A DNA stretch of 64,000 nt from contig JBJENV010000060.1 in assembly GCA_051880375.1 (NCBI GenBank), positions 68,703 through 132,702 of the forward strand, given 5' to 3'. How positions within the stretch are numbered: the stretch's first letter is position 1; each line of letters opens with the position of its first letter. A program made the translations under genes and the position numbers. The notes under the pieces are model-generated. The model saw only the letters and a program-made list of their open reading frames with translations, did no database searches and was not told the origin of the DNA. Source of the stretch: SIG299 sp051880375. Its GTDB lineage: Bacteria > Bacillota > Clostridia > Lachnospirales > Lachnospiraceae. Below are positions 8,603 to 16,804 of this stretch, piece after piece.

Positions 8603-10690
8603 ATGAATCACGAGGTGTATTTAAACAGGGTATTAAAAAGGCTTGCAGCGGCGGTGGAAGAACTGGAGCAGAAGATGGAGTTCAGACGCTCGGAAATTAC
8701 GAAGATGCAGGAGTACTACTGGGAGAGTTATACCGAATATGATGAATACGGATATGAAAAAAATGATAATGACCGGCTGCTCAGAGAGGAGGCAGATGCT
8801 CATAAGGAACTGGTAAAAAAGTATGCCCGCTACGTAAAGATGATGGATTCCCCGTATTTCGCGGCGATTACGTTCCGGTATGACGGCGAAGAGGAAGAAG
8901 AAACCTATTATATCGGCATCGGTGATTTTTCTCCGTCGAAAGCGGAGGCTCCGCTCATTTGCGACTGGCGTGCGCCGATTTCAAGCCTTTTTTATGATTA
9001 TGACATCGGCAGGGCATCTTTTCAGGCACCGGCCGGAGAAATTTTTGGTGACCTTACAAAGAAGTATCAGTTTAAAATAAAGATCGGAAAGCTTTTATAT
9101 GTCATTGACAGTGATATTGTTGTGAATGATGAGGTACTGCAGCGGGAGCTTTCCATGAACGCAAATGCAAGGCTAAAAAGCATCGTCAGCACCATCCAGA
9201 AGGAACAGAATGCCATCATCCGGAATGAGGCGGATAAGATTCTGGTCATTCAGGGAAGCGCCGGTTCCGGGAAAACTTCGGTAGCGCTCCATCGGGTGGC
9301 ATATCTGCTGTATCACCACAGAAAACAGCTGTCGGCGAACCAGATTTTGATTCTGTCGCCGAATCCGGTGTTTTCGGAGTATATTTCTCATATTCTGCCG
9401 GAGCTTGGTGAGGAAAACATTTTGGAAATGACGTTTGATTTGTATGCGTACCGGGAACTGAAGGCATACAAGGAGGCAGAAGACCGCTATCATTATCTGG
9501 AACGTCTGCTTTGTATGAGTGAGGAAGACGCAAAGGAATATCAGCAGAGTGTACAGGAAAAGCAGAGTAAGGAATACGTGGAGGAACTGAATCTGTTTGT
9601 GCTTACTCTGGAGGATTCCCTGATGAACTTTAAACCGCTTTCTTATAAGAAGTTAAGTAAGACGGAACAGGAGCTTCGCACATTGTTTTATGAAAAATTC
9701 CCGGATATCCCGATTCTTTCAAGAATGAAGACGGTTGCCGACTATGTGATTGACGAAGAGGAAACACTGCTCGGCAGGGAATATGATGTATTGGAGCGCG
9801 GAATCGTAGAATCAAAGCTGGACAATATGTATGAGACAAAGAACCTGTTCACACTGTACAATCGTTTCTTAAGGGAAAGCGGCAGAACAGAGATTTCAGA
9901 GCTTGCAGAGCATATCCCGTATGAAGATGTCTATCCGATGCTTTATCTGAAGTATCTGCTGTCCGGCGGTGCGGTGCGGACCGGAATCAAGCATCTGATT
10001 GTGGATGAAATGCAGGATTATTCCTACGTGCAGTTTTTATTGCTTGGGAAAATGTTTTCCTGCCCGATGACAATTTTAGGAGACAGGGAGCAGCAGGCGG
10101 CACCGGGGAAGCCGGATGCACAGGAACTGTGCAGGGACGTATTCGGCAAAAAGGCAAAGCTTTTGACTTTAAAAAAGAGCTATCGTTCCACCTTTGAAAT
10201 TTCGCAGTTTGCTAATGAGATTGCCGGAATTGAGGGTGAGGAAGCATTTGAGCGTCACGGCAGAAAACCGGAATACTTTTTAGCCGCAACCGAAAATGAA
10301 ATGACAGAGAAGCTGTATTCTGTGCTGTCCGAAGAAAATATGGATATGCCGGAACATGGCAGGGAGCCGGAAACGGGCAGTATTTTTGAAACCACGGCGG
10401 TACTGACAAAGACATGGGAAGAGGCGCAGAAGCTTTATCTGGCGCTAAAGGACCGGCTGCCGGTTTCTCTCCTTTCTGCAGAGAGCAGTCACATGGAAAA
10501 GGGAATTGTGATTACGACGTTTTATCTGGCAAAAGGGCTGGAATTTGACAGTGTGCATGTGGCATATGTGCAAAAGGACACTTACTTTTCCGACTATCAC
10601 AGGCAGATTTTATATATTGCAGCAACGAGGGCACTGCATGAGCTTCACCTGTATGGAGTTGGAGAAAAAAGCGAACTTGTGAGCATATAA
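8603..10690 (+). CDS. helD: HelD-type UvrD-like helicase / RNA polymerase recycling ATPase
   Basis: The 695-aa protein is a superfamily 1 ATPase of the HelD type, which in Firmicutes binds stalled RNA polymerase and releases it from nucleic acid. The N-terminus is a long helical hairpin (about residues 1–70) that in HelD enters the polymerase secondary channel. Walker A GSAGSGKTS is at about 218–226 and the Walker B-like DEMQDYSYVQF near 468. SYRST, TTFYLAKGLEFDSV and YIAATRALHEL are the UvrD C-terminal helicase motifs. ATG 8603 is preferred, 6 bases after AGGGGAAGG; an in-frame GTG at 8597 overlaps that site. It is a single-gene unit with its own flanking signals. Confidence 0.85.
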   Translation: MNHEVYLNRVLKRLAAAVEELEQKMEFRRSEITKMQEYYWESYTEYDEYGYEKNDNDRLLREEADAHKELVKKYARYVKMMDSPYFAAITFRYDGEEEEETYYIGIGDFSPSKAEAPLICDWRAPISSLFYDYDIGRASFQAPAGEIFGDLTKKYQFKIKIGKLLYVIDSDIVVNDEVLQRELSMNANARLKSIVSTIQKEQNAIIRNEADKILVIQGSAGSGKTSVALHRVAYLLYHHRKQLSANQILILSPNPVFSEYISHILPELGEENILEMTFDLYAYRELKAYKEAEDRYHYLERLLCMSEEDAKEYQQSVQEKQSKEYVEELNLFVLTLEDSLMNFKPLSYKKLSKTEQELRTLFYEKFPDIPILSRMKTVADYVIDEEETLLGREYDVLERGIVESKLDNMYETKNLFTLYNRFLRESGRTEISELAEHIPYEDVYPMLYLKYLLSGGAVRTGIKHLIVDEMQDYSYVQFLLLGKMFSCPMTILGDREQQAAPGKPDAQELCRDVFGKKAKLLTLKKSYRSTFEISQFANEIAGIEGEEAFERHGRKPEYFLAATENEMTEKLYSVLSEENMDMPEHGREPETGSIFETTAVLTKTWEEAQKLYLALKDRLPVSLLSAESSHMEKGIVITTFYLAKGLEFDSVHVAYVQKDTYFSDYHRQILYIAATRALHELHLYGVGEKSELVSI

Positions 10691-10712
10691 TTATGCAATT
10701 ATTTGTCGTTGC

Positions 10713-10741
10713 TTGACAAAAAAATAAAAGAACAATATAAT
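10713..10741 (+). promoter_or_regulatory. Consensus sigma-A promoter for the zinc-ribbon gene
   Basis: TTGACA (10713–10718), a 17-base spacer and TATAAT (10736–10741) match the consensus exactly. The start of transcription would be near 10748, leaving a leader of about 65 bases before the gene at 10813. Confidence 0.85.
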
Positions 10742-10812
10742 TCTAAGGTGTATTGCATTACTCTTGTACTATATTAAATTGCCGGTATTTAGACGGCAGA
10801 ATGGAGGAGTTT

Positions 10813-12456
10813 ATGACTTGCAGTAAATGTGGTAAGGAAATTGCAGATGGCAGCACCGTCTGCCCGGAGTGCGGTGCGACACTCGATGAGGAAGTAAAAG
10901 AAACGGTTGCAGAGGAAACTGTAACGGAAGAAGCACCGGTGGAGGAAACGAAGACAGAACCGGAGCCTGCGACACAAGAGGTTGTGACAGAGGAGTCTGC
11001 GGCAGAAACACCATTGGAAACAGTAAAGCATGCGTTTCTCGGTCTTTCTAAAAATGCGAAAATCGCGATTGCAGCAGTAGCGGTTGTATTGGTTGTTCTG
11101 TTGATTGCCTGCTTCTCGGGCGGAAAGGATCGTTATACGCTGATGGAGTATGGCACCGGCTATTATCTTGAGGGACCGGATGAATTTTTGTTTAATCTGG
11201 AGGGAGATACCGTAGAGAGCGATGAAATGATATATACCGTATATCATAGTGCAGATGCTTCCCTGACGGCATTTCTTGACTTTGAGGATACTCTGTATGT
11301 GATTGGGAAGAAGGGAATCATAAAGGTTAATGATGACGTAGATGCAGTACAGGTTTCCTTCTATGGCGATACGATTGCCTATGTAAAAGATACGGATGAC
11401 TACATCGGCTCACTGTATCTGTACAATGTATCCAAGGGAAAATCCACATTGATTGACAGGGATGTATACATTGATAATTTTGTACTTTCCCCGGACGGAA
11501 AATCGGTTGCCTATATTGGCGGTTGTGAGGCTTCGATATTTAGTGTAGAAGGTGACTTATACCTTTCCAAGAAAGGAAAGGAAGGAGAGAAGCTTTATTC
11601 GAATTCCGTTCCGCTTGCAATTACAGACGGAGGTAAGCATGTATATTACGTCAAGGACAAAGAAAAGCTCTATGTGGATGATGAAAGGATTACGTCCGCT
11701 GTGTTTGGAACCTATTACTTCAATGTAGATAACACGGAGCTGCTTTATGAGAAGGACGGAAATACCTATTACTATACGTTAAAGTTTGAAAGCCCTGTGA
11801 AGTTAAAGGGAACTTCTTTCAGAAGTCTTGTGGCTCCGGCTGACATGGCGCAGCAGTTAACAACATCGTTCTATTATAATGTAGCTACTTATGGTATTGA
11901 CACTTTCAATGAATCTCTGATTAATCTTAGCGGTGATGTTTACTATGTCAGCGATGAGGGAGAATCGGTAGAAAAAGTCGGCTCCATGCGTTCCTACCAG
12001 ATGACGGCAGATGGGGAAAGCCTGATTTTCCGTGAGAGTGACGGTGATCTTCAATACATCAAGAACATACATAAGTCTTTGGAAGCAAAGCAGCTTGGTG
12101 ACGACCTGGAAGCAGAAAGCTTTTCGGCCAGTAAGGATTTAAAGAAGGTTTACTATTTGAGCGATGGTGAACTGTTCTACTTAAAGGGGGATAAGGGTGT
12201 CAGAGTAGCAGACGAAGCAGATGCTTATATTTACAGCGACAAGTATGGTGTTGTTTACTTTATCTGTGATGAGGAACTGTTTTACGCTACTACAAAGGCA
12301 AAATCAAAGGAGAGAGTTCTCGGCGAGAGCGTTACCGGATTAATGCGTCTCGGAGACCAGATTATTTTCGGCTTTGAGGATGAAGACTATATGGAGTCGA
12401 TTTGCAGAATCAGTGGCAAAAAGAAGACCGAAGTACTGGTGAGGGAAGAAGATTAA
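10813..12456 (+). CDS. Zinc-ribbon membrane-anchored protein with beta-propeller-like outer domain
   Basis: The 547-aa product starts with a zinc ribbon (Cys 3, 6, 17, 20: TCSKCGKEIAD…VCPECGA), followed by an acidic Glu/Thr-rich linker (about 25–75) and one membrane segment (about 83–103, AIAAVAVVLVVLLIACF). The rest, placed outside the cell, has repeated strands ending in phrases such as LSPDGKSVAYIGG, YYVKDKEKLYVDDE and KKVYYLSDGELFYLKGDKG, the pattern of a six- or seven-bladed propeller. I do not recognise a specific function. ATG 10813 is chosen for GGAGG at 10803–10807; upstream in-frame codons have no RBS. A perfect promoter precedes it and a strong terminator follows it. Confidence 0.7.
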   Translation: MTCSKCGKEIADGSTVCPECGATLDEEVKETVAEETVTEEAPVEETKTEPEPATQEVVTEESAAETPLETVKHAFLGLSKNAKIAIAAVAVVLVVLLIACFSGGKDRYTLMEYGTGYYLEGPDEFLFNLEGDTVESDEMIYTVYHSADASLTAFLDFEDTLYVIGKKGIIKVNDDVDAVQVSFYGDTIAYVKDTDDYIGSLYLYNVSKGKSTLIDRDVYIDNFVLSPDGKSVAYIGGCEASIFSVEGDLYLSKKGKEGEKLYSNSVPLAITDGGKHVYYVKDKEKLYVDDERITSAVFGTYYFNVDNTELLYEKDGNTYYYTLKFESPVKLKGTSFRSLVAPADMAQQLTTSFYYNVATYGIDTFNESLINLSGDVYYVSDEGESVEKVGSMRSYQMTADGESLIFRESDGDLQYIKNIHKSLEAKQLGDDLEAESFSASKDLKKVYYLSDGELFYLKGDKGVRVADEADAYIYSDKYGVVYFICDEELFYATTKAKSKERVLGESVTGLMRLGDQIIFGFEDEDYMESICRISGKKKTEVLVREED

Positions 12457-12505
12457 GCAAGAAGATTAGCAACAAAAAGCCGGACGGTTTTTGACAAAAA
12501 AGAAT

Positions 12506-12552
12506 GGCGCATAGGAGGAAGCAGCAACTTCTTCTTATGCGCCTGTTTTTTA
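12506..12552. terminator. Bidirectional terminator between the zinc-ribbon gene and hisS
   Basis: GGCGCATA (12506–12513) pairs with TATGCGCC (12536–12543), with a partly paired inner part. A T-run follows on the plus strand (TGTTTTTTA) and an A-run precedes it (ACAAAAAAG), which serves as a T-run for the convergent hisS transcript. Confidence 0.8.
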
Positions 12553-12600
12553 TTCTGATGGTTTCTCACGTTTCAGTCATCGGGAGAAAAGCGGGAAAGC

Positions 12601-13842
12601 TTACTCCTGTGTAAATATCTTAAGTTCAGCGGCTTCATCGGTAATCAGACAGCCGTAGTAGCCGGCTTCCTCCAATTTACCAAACAGCTTGCCGAGCTTT
12701 TTCGGCTTTTCGAATAAGGTAACGTCATATTCGGAACGGTATTCATCCGCTTTTTTGATGGCGGTAACGACTTCTGTTTCCGGATAAATGACGGCAAGCT
12801 TCTTCCTTGCGGCAGGAATGGAAAATTTCTTGTCGGAAAGAATGCTGGCAATCCGCTCAAAGCCAATGGAAAAACCGACGGCCGGAATACTCTCACCGAT
12901 AAATTTACCGATCATGTTGTCGTAACGTCCGCCGCCTGCAATCGAGCTTCCGAAGTCAAGCGATTCCACCTCAAAAATGGTGCCGGTGTAGTAGCCCTGA
13001 CCGCGTACTAAGGAACGGTCATACTCAATCTGATAGCGACCGCCGGAGAGGGCGCGGACAGCTTCCATAATAGAAGCAACGCTTTCAATCGCCTCGGTGT
13101 CGGTACAGTACTTTTTCGCTTCCTCCAGCGTGAACGGCGTAATGCTCATGGTAGAAACGAAGCGTTCTACGATATCTGCGGCAAAGCCCTTACCAAGCAG
13201 TTCTTCCTTGACGCCCTCTGCGCCGATTTTATCGAGTTTGTCAAACGTGATGCAGACACTGTCGGCATCCTCTGCGGTAAACCCTGCGGAATAAATGAGG
13301 TTCTTTAAGATGCGGCGGTCGTTAATGCGCACCTTGAAGTTTTCAATACCGATGGAAAGCAGCGCTTTTGCGGTGGTATCAATCAGCTCTACCTCGCAAT
13401 TTGTGGAGGAGGAACCTAAAATATCGATGTCACACTGTACGAATTCGCGAAGGCGGCCCTTCTGCGGACGCTCGGCGCGGAAAACACGGTCCATCTGGAT
13501 GACCTTAAACGGAGTACTTAAGTTTGCACGGTTGCATGCATAATAGCGGGAGAGCGGCAGTGTCAAATCATAGCGGAGACCGATATCGGCTAATTCCTTC
13601 GGATTGCCGTGCTCAAGTGCTTCGGCAAGCTTGTCGCCGCGCTTCATGACCTTGAAGATAAGTCCGAGGTTTTCTCCGCCTTCGCTCTTATCCAGGTTTT
13701 CAATGTCCTCTAAAATCGGAGTGGTAATGCGCTCAAATCCACAGGAGCGGTAGGTTTCTAATATTTTTCCCTGCAGATAATCGCGCAGGGCGGTTTCCTT
13801 TGGAAGATAGTCGTTTGTTCCTTTCACGGAAGTAAGTTTCAT
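12601..13842 (-). CDS. hisS: Histidyl-tRNA synthetase
   Basis: The 413-aa class II synthetase charges tRNA-His. It starts MKLTSVKGTNDYLPKE and shows RYDLTLPLSRYYA, motif 2 (FRAERPQKGRLREFVQCDIDI, split over about 124–145), the histidine-binding loop LVRGQGYYTGTIFEV, and motif 3 GGGRYDNMIGKF. It is convergent with the zinc-ribbon gene and follows rpsT with about 120 bases between; that gap holds the rpsT terminator and no T-box-like leader. The start has RBS AAGGAGGG. Confidence 0.95.
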   Translation of the reverse strand: MKLTSVKGTNDYLPKETALRDYLQGKILETYRSCGFERITTPILEDIENLDKSEGGENLGLIFKVMKRGDKLAEALEHGNPKELADIGLRYDLTLPLSRYYACNRANLSTPFKVIQMDRVFRAERPQKGRLREFVQCDIDILGSSSTNCEVELIDTTAKALLSIGIENFKVRINDRRILKNLIYSAGFTAEDADSVCITFDKLDKIGAEGVKEELLGKGFAADIVERFVSTMSITPFTLEEAKKYCTDTEAIESVASIMEAVRALSGGRYQIEYDRSLVRGQGYYTGTIFEVESLDFGSSIAGGGRYDNMIGKFIGESIPAVGFSIGFERIASILSDKKFSIPAARKKLAVIYPETEVVTAIKKADEYRSEYDVTLFEKPKKLGKLFGKLEEAGYYGCLITDEAAELKIFTQE

Positions 13843-13900
13843 AGCAGGCCCTCCTTTTAAAATTAACTTATATTCTGCGCAGCCTTCGGTACGGCAGCAA

Positions 13901-13935
13901 AAAAAGAAAAAGGCTGTAGATTCACTACAGCCTTT
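13901..13935 (-). terminator. rpsT terminator
   Basis: On the minus strand AAAGGCTGTAG and CTACAGCCTTT (plus coordinates 13925–13935 and 13909–13919) form an 11-bp perfect stem with a 5-nt loop, followed by a T-rich run (13899–13908). Confidence 0.85.
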
Positions 13936-13962
13936 GATCGCATGTTTTACTTATTTATGTCA

Positions 13963-14226
13963 TTAAGCAATCTTGTTTACAGCCTTAGTGAGTCTGGATA
14001 CCTTTCTAGCAGCTGTATTCTTATGGAAGATGCCCTTTGCAGCAGCCTTATCGATTGCAACAACAGCTTCCTTTAAAGCATTAGCAGCGAGAGCCTTGTC
14101 TCCGGCAGCCACGGCAGACTCAACCTTCTTTGTTAATGTCTTAACCTTAGACTTAATCATTTTATTTCTTAAAGTCTTAGTCTCGATTACTCTGATTCTC
14201 TTCTTTGCAGACTTAATGTTAGCCAA
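13963..14226 (-). CDS. rpsT: 30S ribosomal protein S20
   Basis: The protein (87 aa, the usual S20 length) begins with ANIKSAKKRIRVIETK and is Lys/Ala-rich with helices throughout, ending VSRLTKAVNKIA. The start is a TTG at 14226–14224: GGAGGT lies 7 bases before it, whereas the in-frame ATG at 14241 overlaps that ribosome site. A rare TTG start is common in rpsT because S20 limits its own translation. A sigma-A promoter lies about 100 bases upstream and a strong terminator downstream, so it is a single-gene unit. Confidence 0.93.
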   Translation of the reverse strand: MANIKSAKKRIRVIETKTLRNKMIKSKVKTLTKKVESAVAAGDKALAANALKEAVVAIDKAAAKGIFHKNTAARKVSRLTKAVNKIA

Positions 14227-14285
14227 TGAAAACACCTCCAATGCAATAATCTTGTTTTTCTTCTTGCATGATCTTGTCTAAATTG

Positions 14286-14308
14286 AAACAGGACACGGAC
14301 GTTTCAAT
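14286..14308 (-). promoter_or_regulatory. Short inverted repeat in the rpsT leader
   Basis: TGAAAC and GTTTCA (plus coordinates 14303–14308 and 14284–14289 region) bracket an 11-nt loop in the transcribed rpsT leader. It may contribute to S20 autoregulation; this is inference from location. Confidence 0.3.
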
Positions 14309-14323
14309 CAAACATACTGTTTT

Positions 14324-14352
14324 ATCATAATACAAAGGGCGAATTATGTCAA
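14324..14352 (-). promoter_or_regulatory. Sigma-A promoter of rpsT
   Basis: Read on the minus strand: TTGACA (14352–14347), a 17-base spacer and TATGAT (14329–14324). It directs transcription leftward into rpsT with a leader of about 90 bases. Confidence 0.85.
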
Positions 14353-14415
14353 GATGGAAAAACAATTTTTTGCCATAAAATTGTACCGGAAAGTGCGGTA
14401 TGGAAACAGCAGTGC

Positions 14416-14446
14416 GGGATATATTTTCAGGAACGGCGGCATACTA
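14416..14446 (+). promoter_or_regulatory. Candidate sigma-G/sigma-F (forespore) promoter of gpr
   Basis: GGGATA (14416–14421) and CATACTA (14440–14446) are separated by 18 bases. CATACTA matches the -10 consensus of sigma-G promoters, and gpr is a known forespore-specific gene in Bacillus. It lies inside the longest reading frame of gpr, which supports the later start at 14526. Confidence 0.65.
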
Positions 14447-14525
14447 TAAGTATGAGGCATTGCAAAGCGGCGGTGATTTAAGTAAAGAGCGGGAAAAATC
14501 AATAAGAGGAAAGCAGGTGGCGAAA

Positions 14526-15431
14526 ATGGCAAATTTCAGAACAGACCTTGCGCTTGAGGTGCGTGAGAGCTTTGAAGAAGACAATATAGAAGTATCCGGT
14601 GTAGCATTAAAGGAAGAAACCGGGAAAATGAAGGGCATCAAGGTGACAACGGTGGATATTATGAATGAGGACGGCGCGGCAGCCATGGGAAAGCCGAAGG
14701 GAACGTATATTACGATTGAAATCCCGGAGCTGCTTGCGGAGGAGGAAAAATGCCGTGTGGCTGCGGAAAAGGAAATTGAGACACAGCTTCTCAAACTGAT
14801 GAAGGGAAAGAAGGCAGGAAGCATTCTTGTCATCGGACTTGGTAACCGGGATATTACTGCAGATGCGCTTGGACCGCTTGTTGTAGAGGAACTGCTTGTG
14901 ACAAGGCATTTTTTTAAGGAGTTTGGAGAAGAGTTCGGGGAAAAGCACGGCTATCAGAAGGTCAGCGCCATGGCACCGGGAGTGATGGCACAGACCGGTA
15001 TGGAGACGATGGAAATGATCAAGGGAATCGTTAAGGAGACAAAGCCGGATCTGGTACTTGCGATTGATGCGCTTGCGGCAAAAAGCGTTCATCGTTTAAA
15101 CACGACAATTCAGCTGACCGATACCGGAATCTGTCCGGGAGCGGGCATCGGAAACAACAGGCAGGCACTTAACGAGGAAAGCATCGGCAGACCGGTATTG
15201 GCTCTCGGAGTTCCTACCGTGGTGGATGCCGGAACGATTGTGAGAGAAGGTATGGAGCAGTTTGCAAAAAGTCGTCCGGAGTTTCGGCATGAGGCAGAAG
15301 AGTTTTTGCAGCGTGATTTTACCGGGTTCGTAAAAAATATGTTTGTGACACCGAAAAACATTGATTGTTCGATTCGTTATGTCAGCGAGACGGTGGCAGA
15401 CGGAATCAACCGCATCATTAAAAGTAAGTAG
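14526..15431 (+). CDS. gpr: Germination protease (spore SASP endopeptidase)
   Basis: GPR (301 aa here) is a zymogen made in the forespore that degrades small acid-soluble spore proteins on germination. The sequence begins MANFRTDLALEVRESFEE, matching the RTDLAxE prosequence region of Bacillus GPR, and continues GIKVTTVDI, ILVIGLGNRDITADALGPL, VSAMAPGVMAQTGMET and DLVLAIDALAAKS. The ATG at 14526 is preferred over an in-frame ATG at 14400: the family starts here, GCAGGTGG is 7–11 bases upstream, and a forespore-type promoter lies at 14416–14446. spoIIP follows after 11 bases, the order conserved in spore formers. Confidence 0.92.
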   Translation: MANFRTDLALEVRESFEEDNIEVSGVALKEETGKMKGIKVTTVDIMNEDGAAAMGKPKGTYITIEIPELLAEEEKCRVAAEKEIETQLLKLMKGKKAGSILVIGLGNRDITADALGPLVVEELLVTRHFFKEFGEEFGEKHGYQKVSAMAPGVMAQTGMETMEMIKGIVKETKPDLVLAIDALAAKSVHRLNTTIQLTDTGICPGAGIGNNRQALNEESIGRPVLALGVPTVVDAGTIVREGMEQFAKSRPEFRHEAEEFLQRDFTGFVKNMFVTPKNIDCSIRYVSETVADGINRIIKSK

Positions 15432-15442
15432 CAGGTGAGCTG

Positions 15443-16687
15443 ATGAACCAGTTAAAACGTAAAGTGCATCGGTTCAGGGCAAGAATTTACGCAAGGCTTC
15501 CGAAAAACCGCAGCCTGTTAAAAGGCGGAATTCTCTGTATGCTTGTTCTGGGCATGATGTTATATTATAAAGTAAAGACGGCATTTCCGGAACTCTTTTT
15601 TAAGAAAGAAACAGCAGTTAGTGCAAGCTCGGGAAATGCTTCGGAAGGAACGGAGGAGAGCACGGCGGACAAGATGTCCGAGAATGACTACAAAGTACCC
15701 GAAAACGGATATCTCAACGTGGAGTACGTGCAGGGCAGCGTAACACTGACAACACCGGTACCGACCAAAACACCGACCCTTCCTCCGGTGGAGTCAGTAA
15801 GCCCGGGAGAAGGGGCAGAAAAAACGGGAGAAGAAGAGGATACGGTAGAAACCGGTGCGGTTGTAGTGACGTCATTTACGGGACTTACGCCTGCCGCTCG
15901 TCCAAAGCTTTCGGACATCATAGGAAAACGGTATCTTCTTTCCAATCTAAATCAGCTCGGTTATCTGAAGGACACATTTTATATCGTGAACCAGACGACA
16001 AAAATGACGGAAACGGATTTTAATGCCGAGCGCTTCTTAAAGACCGATTTGTCATTAAAAAAGAAGGCAGGCTCACCACAGATTCTGATTTATCATACAC
16101 ATGCCTCCGAGGCTTTCATAGACAGCCGGAGCGGAGTGAGGGAGGATACGGTGGTCGGCATGGGAGAACTGCTCGCAGAGTATCTTACGGAAAAGTATGG
16201 ATACACGGTACTGCACGATACGACGGTGTTTGACAAAAAGAACGGAGCCGACAACCGCAGTTATGCGTATAATGACGCACTTCCGTACACAGAAGAGCTC
16301 TTACAGCAGTATCCTGATATTAAGGTGATTATCGACCTGCACCGGGATGCCGGGGCAAAACGGGTGGCGACGATACAGGGAAAGCAGGTGGCAAAGGTGA
16401 TGCTGTTTAACGGACTTTGCCGGAATACAAGCGGAGAGCTTACGCATCTTCCGAATAAAAATCTGTCATCCAATCTGGCGTTCAGTTTTCAGATGAAGCT
16501 CATCGGAGACGAAATGTATCCGGGACTGATGAACCGGATTTTCTTAAAGGATTACCGCTACAATATGCATCTTGCGGAGCGGTATCTGCTCATTGAACTC
16601 GGAACGGAAAATAACACGGTCGAGGAAGCGTCCAATGCGATGGAGCCTCTCGCAGATGTACTGGCACAGGTACTCGGAGGCGTGTAG
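15443..16687 (+). CDS. spoIIP: Stage II sporulation protein P (SpoIIP)
   Basis: SpoIIP cleaves peptidoglycan with SpoIID during engulfment (amidase and endopeptidase). The 414-aa protein has an N-terminal membrane anchor (about residues 28–46, ILCMLVLGMMLYYKV), a low-complexity Thr/Glu/Pro linker (about 55–150), and the SpoIIP catalytic domain with ILIYHTHASEAF (about 211–222, zinc His), IIDLHRDAG and LIELGTENNTVEEA. It overlaps no gene and probably shares the gpr transcript in part; an own sigma-E promoter was not identified. A hairpin terminator follows directly. Confidence 0.93.
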   Translation: MNQLKRKVHRFRARIYARLPKNRSLLKGGILCMLVLGMMLYYKVKTAFPELFFKKETAVSASSGNASEGTEESTADKMSENDYKVPENGYLNVEYVQGSVTLTTPVPTKTPTLPPVESVSPGEGAEKTGEEEDTVETGAVVVTSFTGLTPAARPKLSDIIGKRYLLSNLNQLGYLKDTFYIVNQTTKMTETDFNAERFLKTDLSLKKKAGSPQILIYHTHASEAFIDSRSGVREDTVVGMGELLAEYLTEKYGYTVLHDTTVFDKKNGADNRSYAYNDALPYTEELLQQYPDIKVIIDLHRDAGAKRVATIQGKQVAKVMLFNGLCRNTSGELTHLPNKNLSSNLAFSFQMKLIGDEMYPGLMNRIFLKDYRYNMHLAERYLLIELGTENNTVEEASNAMEPLADVLAQVLGGV

Positions 16688-16688
16688 A

Positions 16689-16720
16689 AAATACGCATAT
16701 CAGGATGTGCGTATTTCTTG
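16689..16720 (+). terminator. Terminator after spoIIP
   Basis: AAATACGCA (16689–16697) pairs with TGCGTATTT (16708–16716), followed by a short T/C run. It overlaps the start of the lepA promoter. Confidence 0.6.
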
Positions 16721-16746
16721 ACAGGAGAGGAAGAATAAGTTACTAT
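16718..16746 (+). promoter_or_regulatory. Sigma-A promoter of lepA
   Basis: TTGACA (16718–16723), 17-base spacer, TACTAT (16741–16746). Transcription would start near 16753, about 50 bases before lepA. Confidence 0.8.
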
Positions 16747-16804
16747 CATAGTTGGTGTAATTTGCGATAATAACTTATAAATAGAGTAAAGGAGCTAACT
16801 ACGA

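Noticed and set aside
13843..13962. T-box or other riboswitch upstream of hisS
   Set aside because: Only about 120 bases separate hisS and rpsT, and they contain the rpsT terminator; no conserved T-box sequence.
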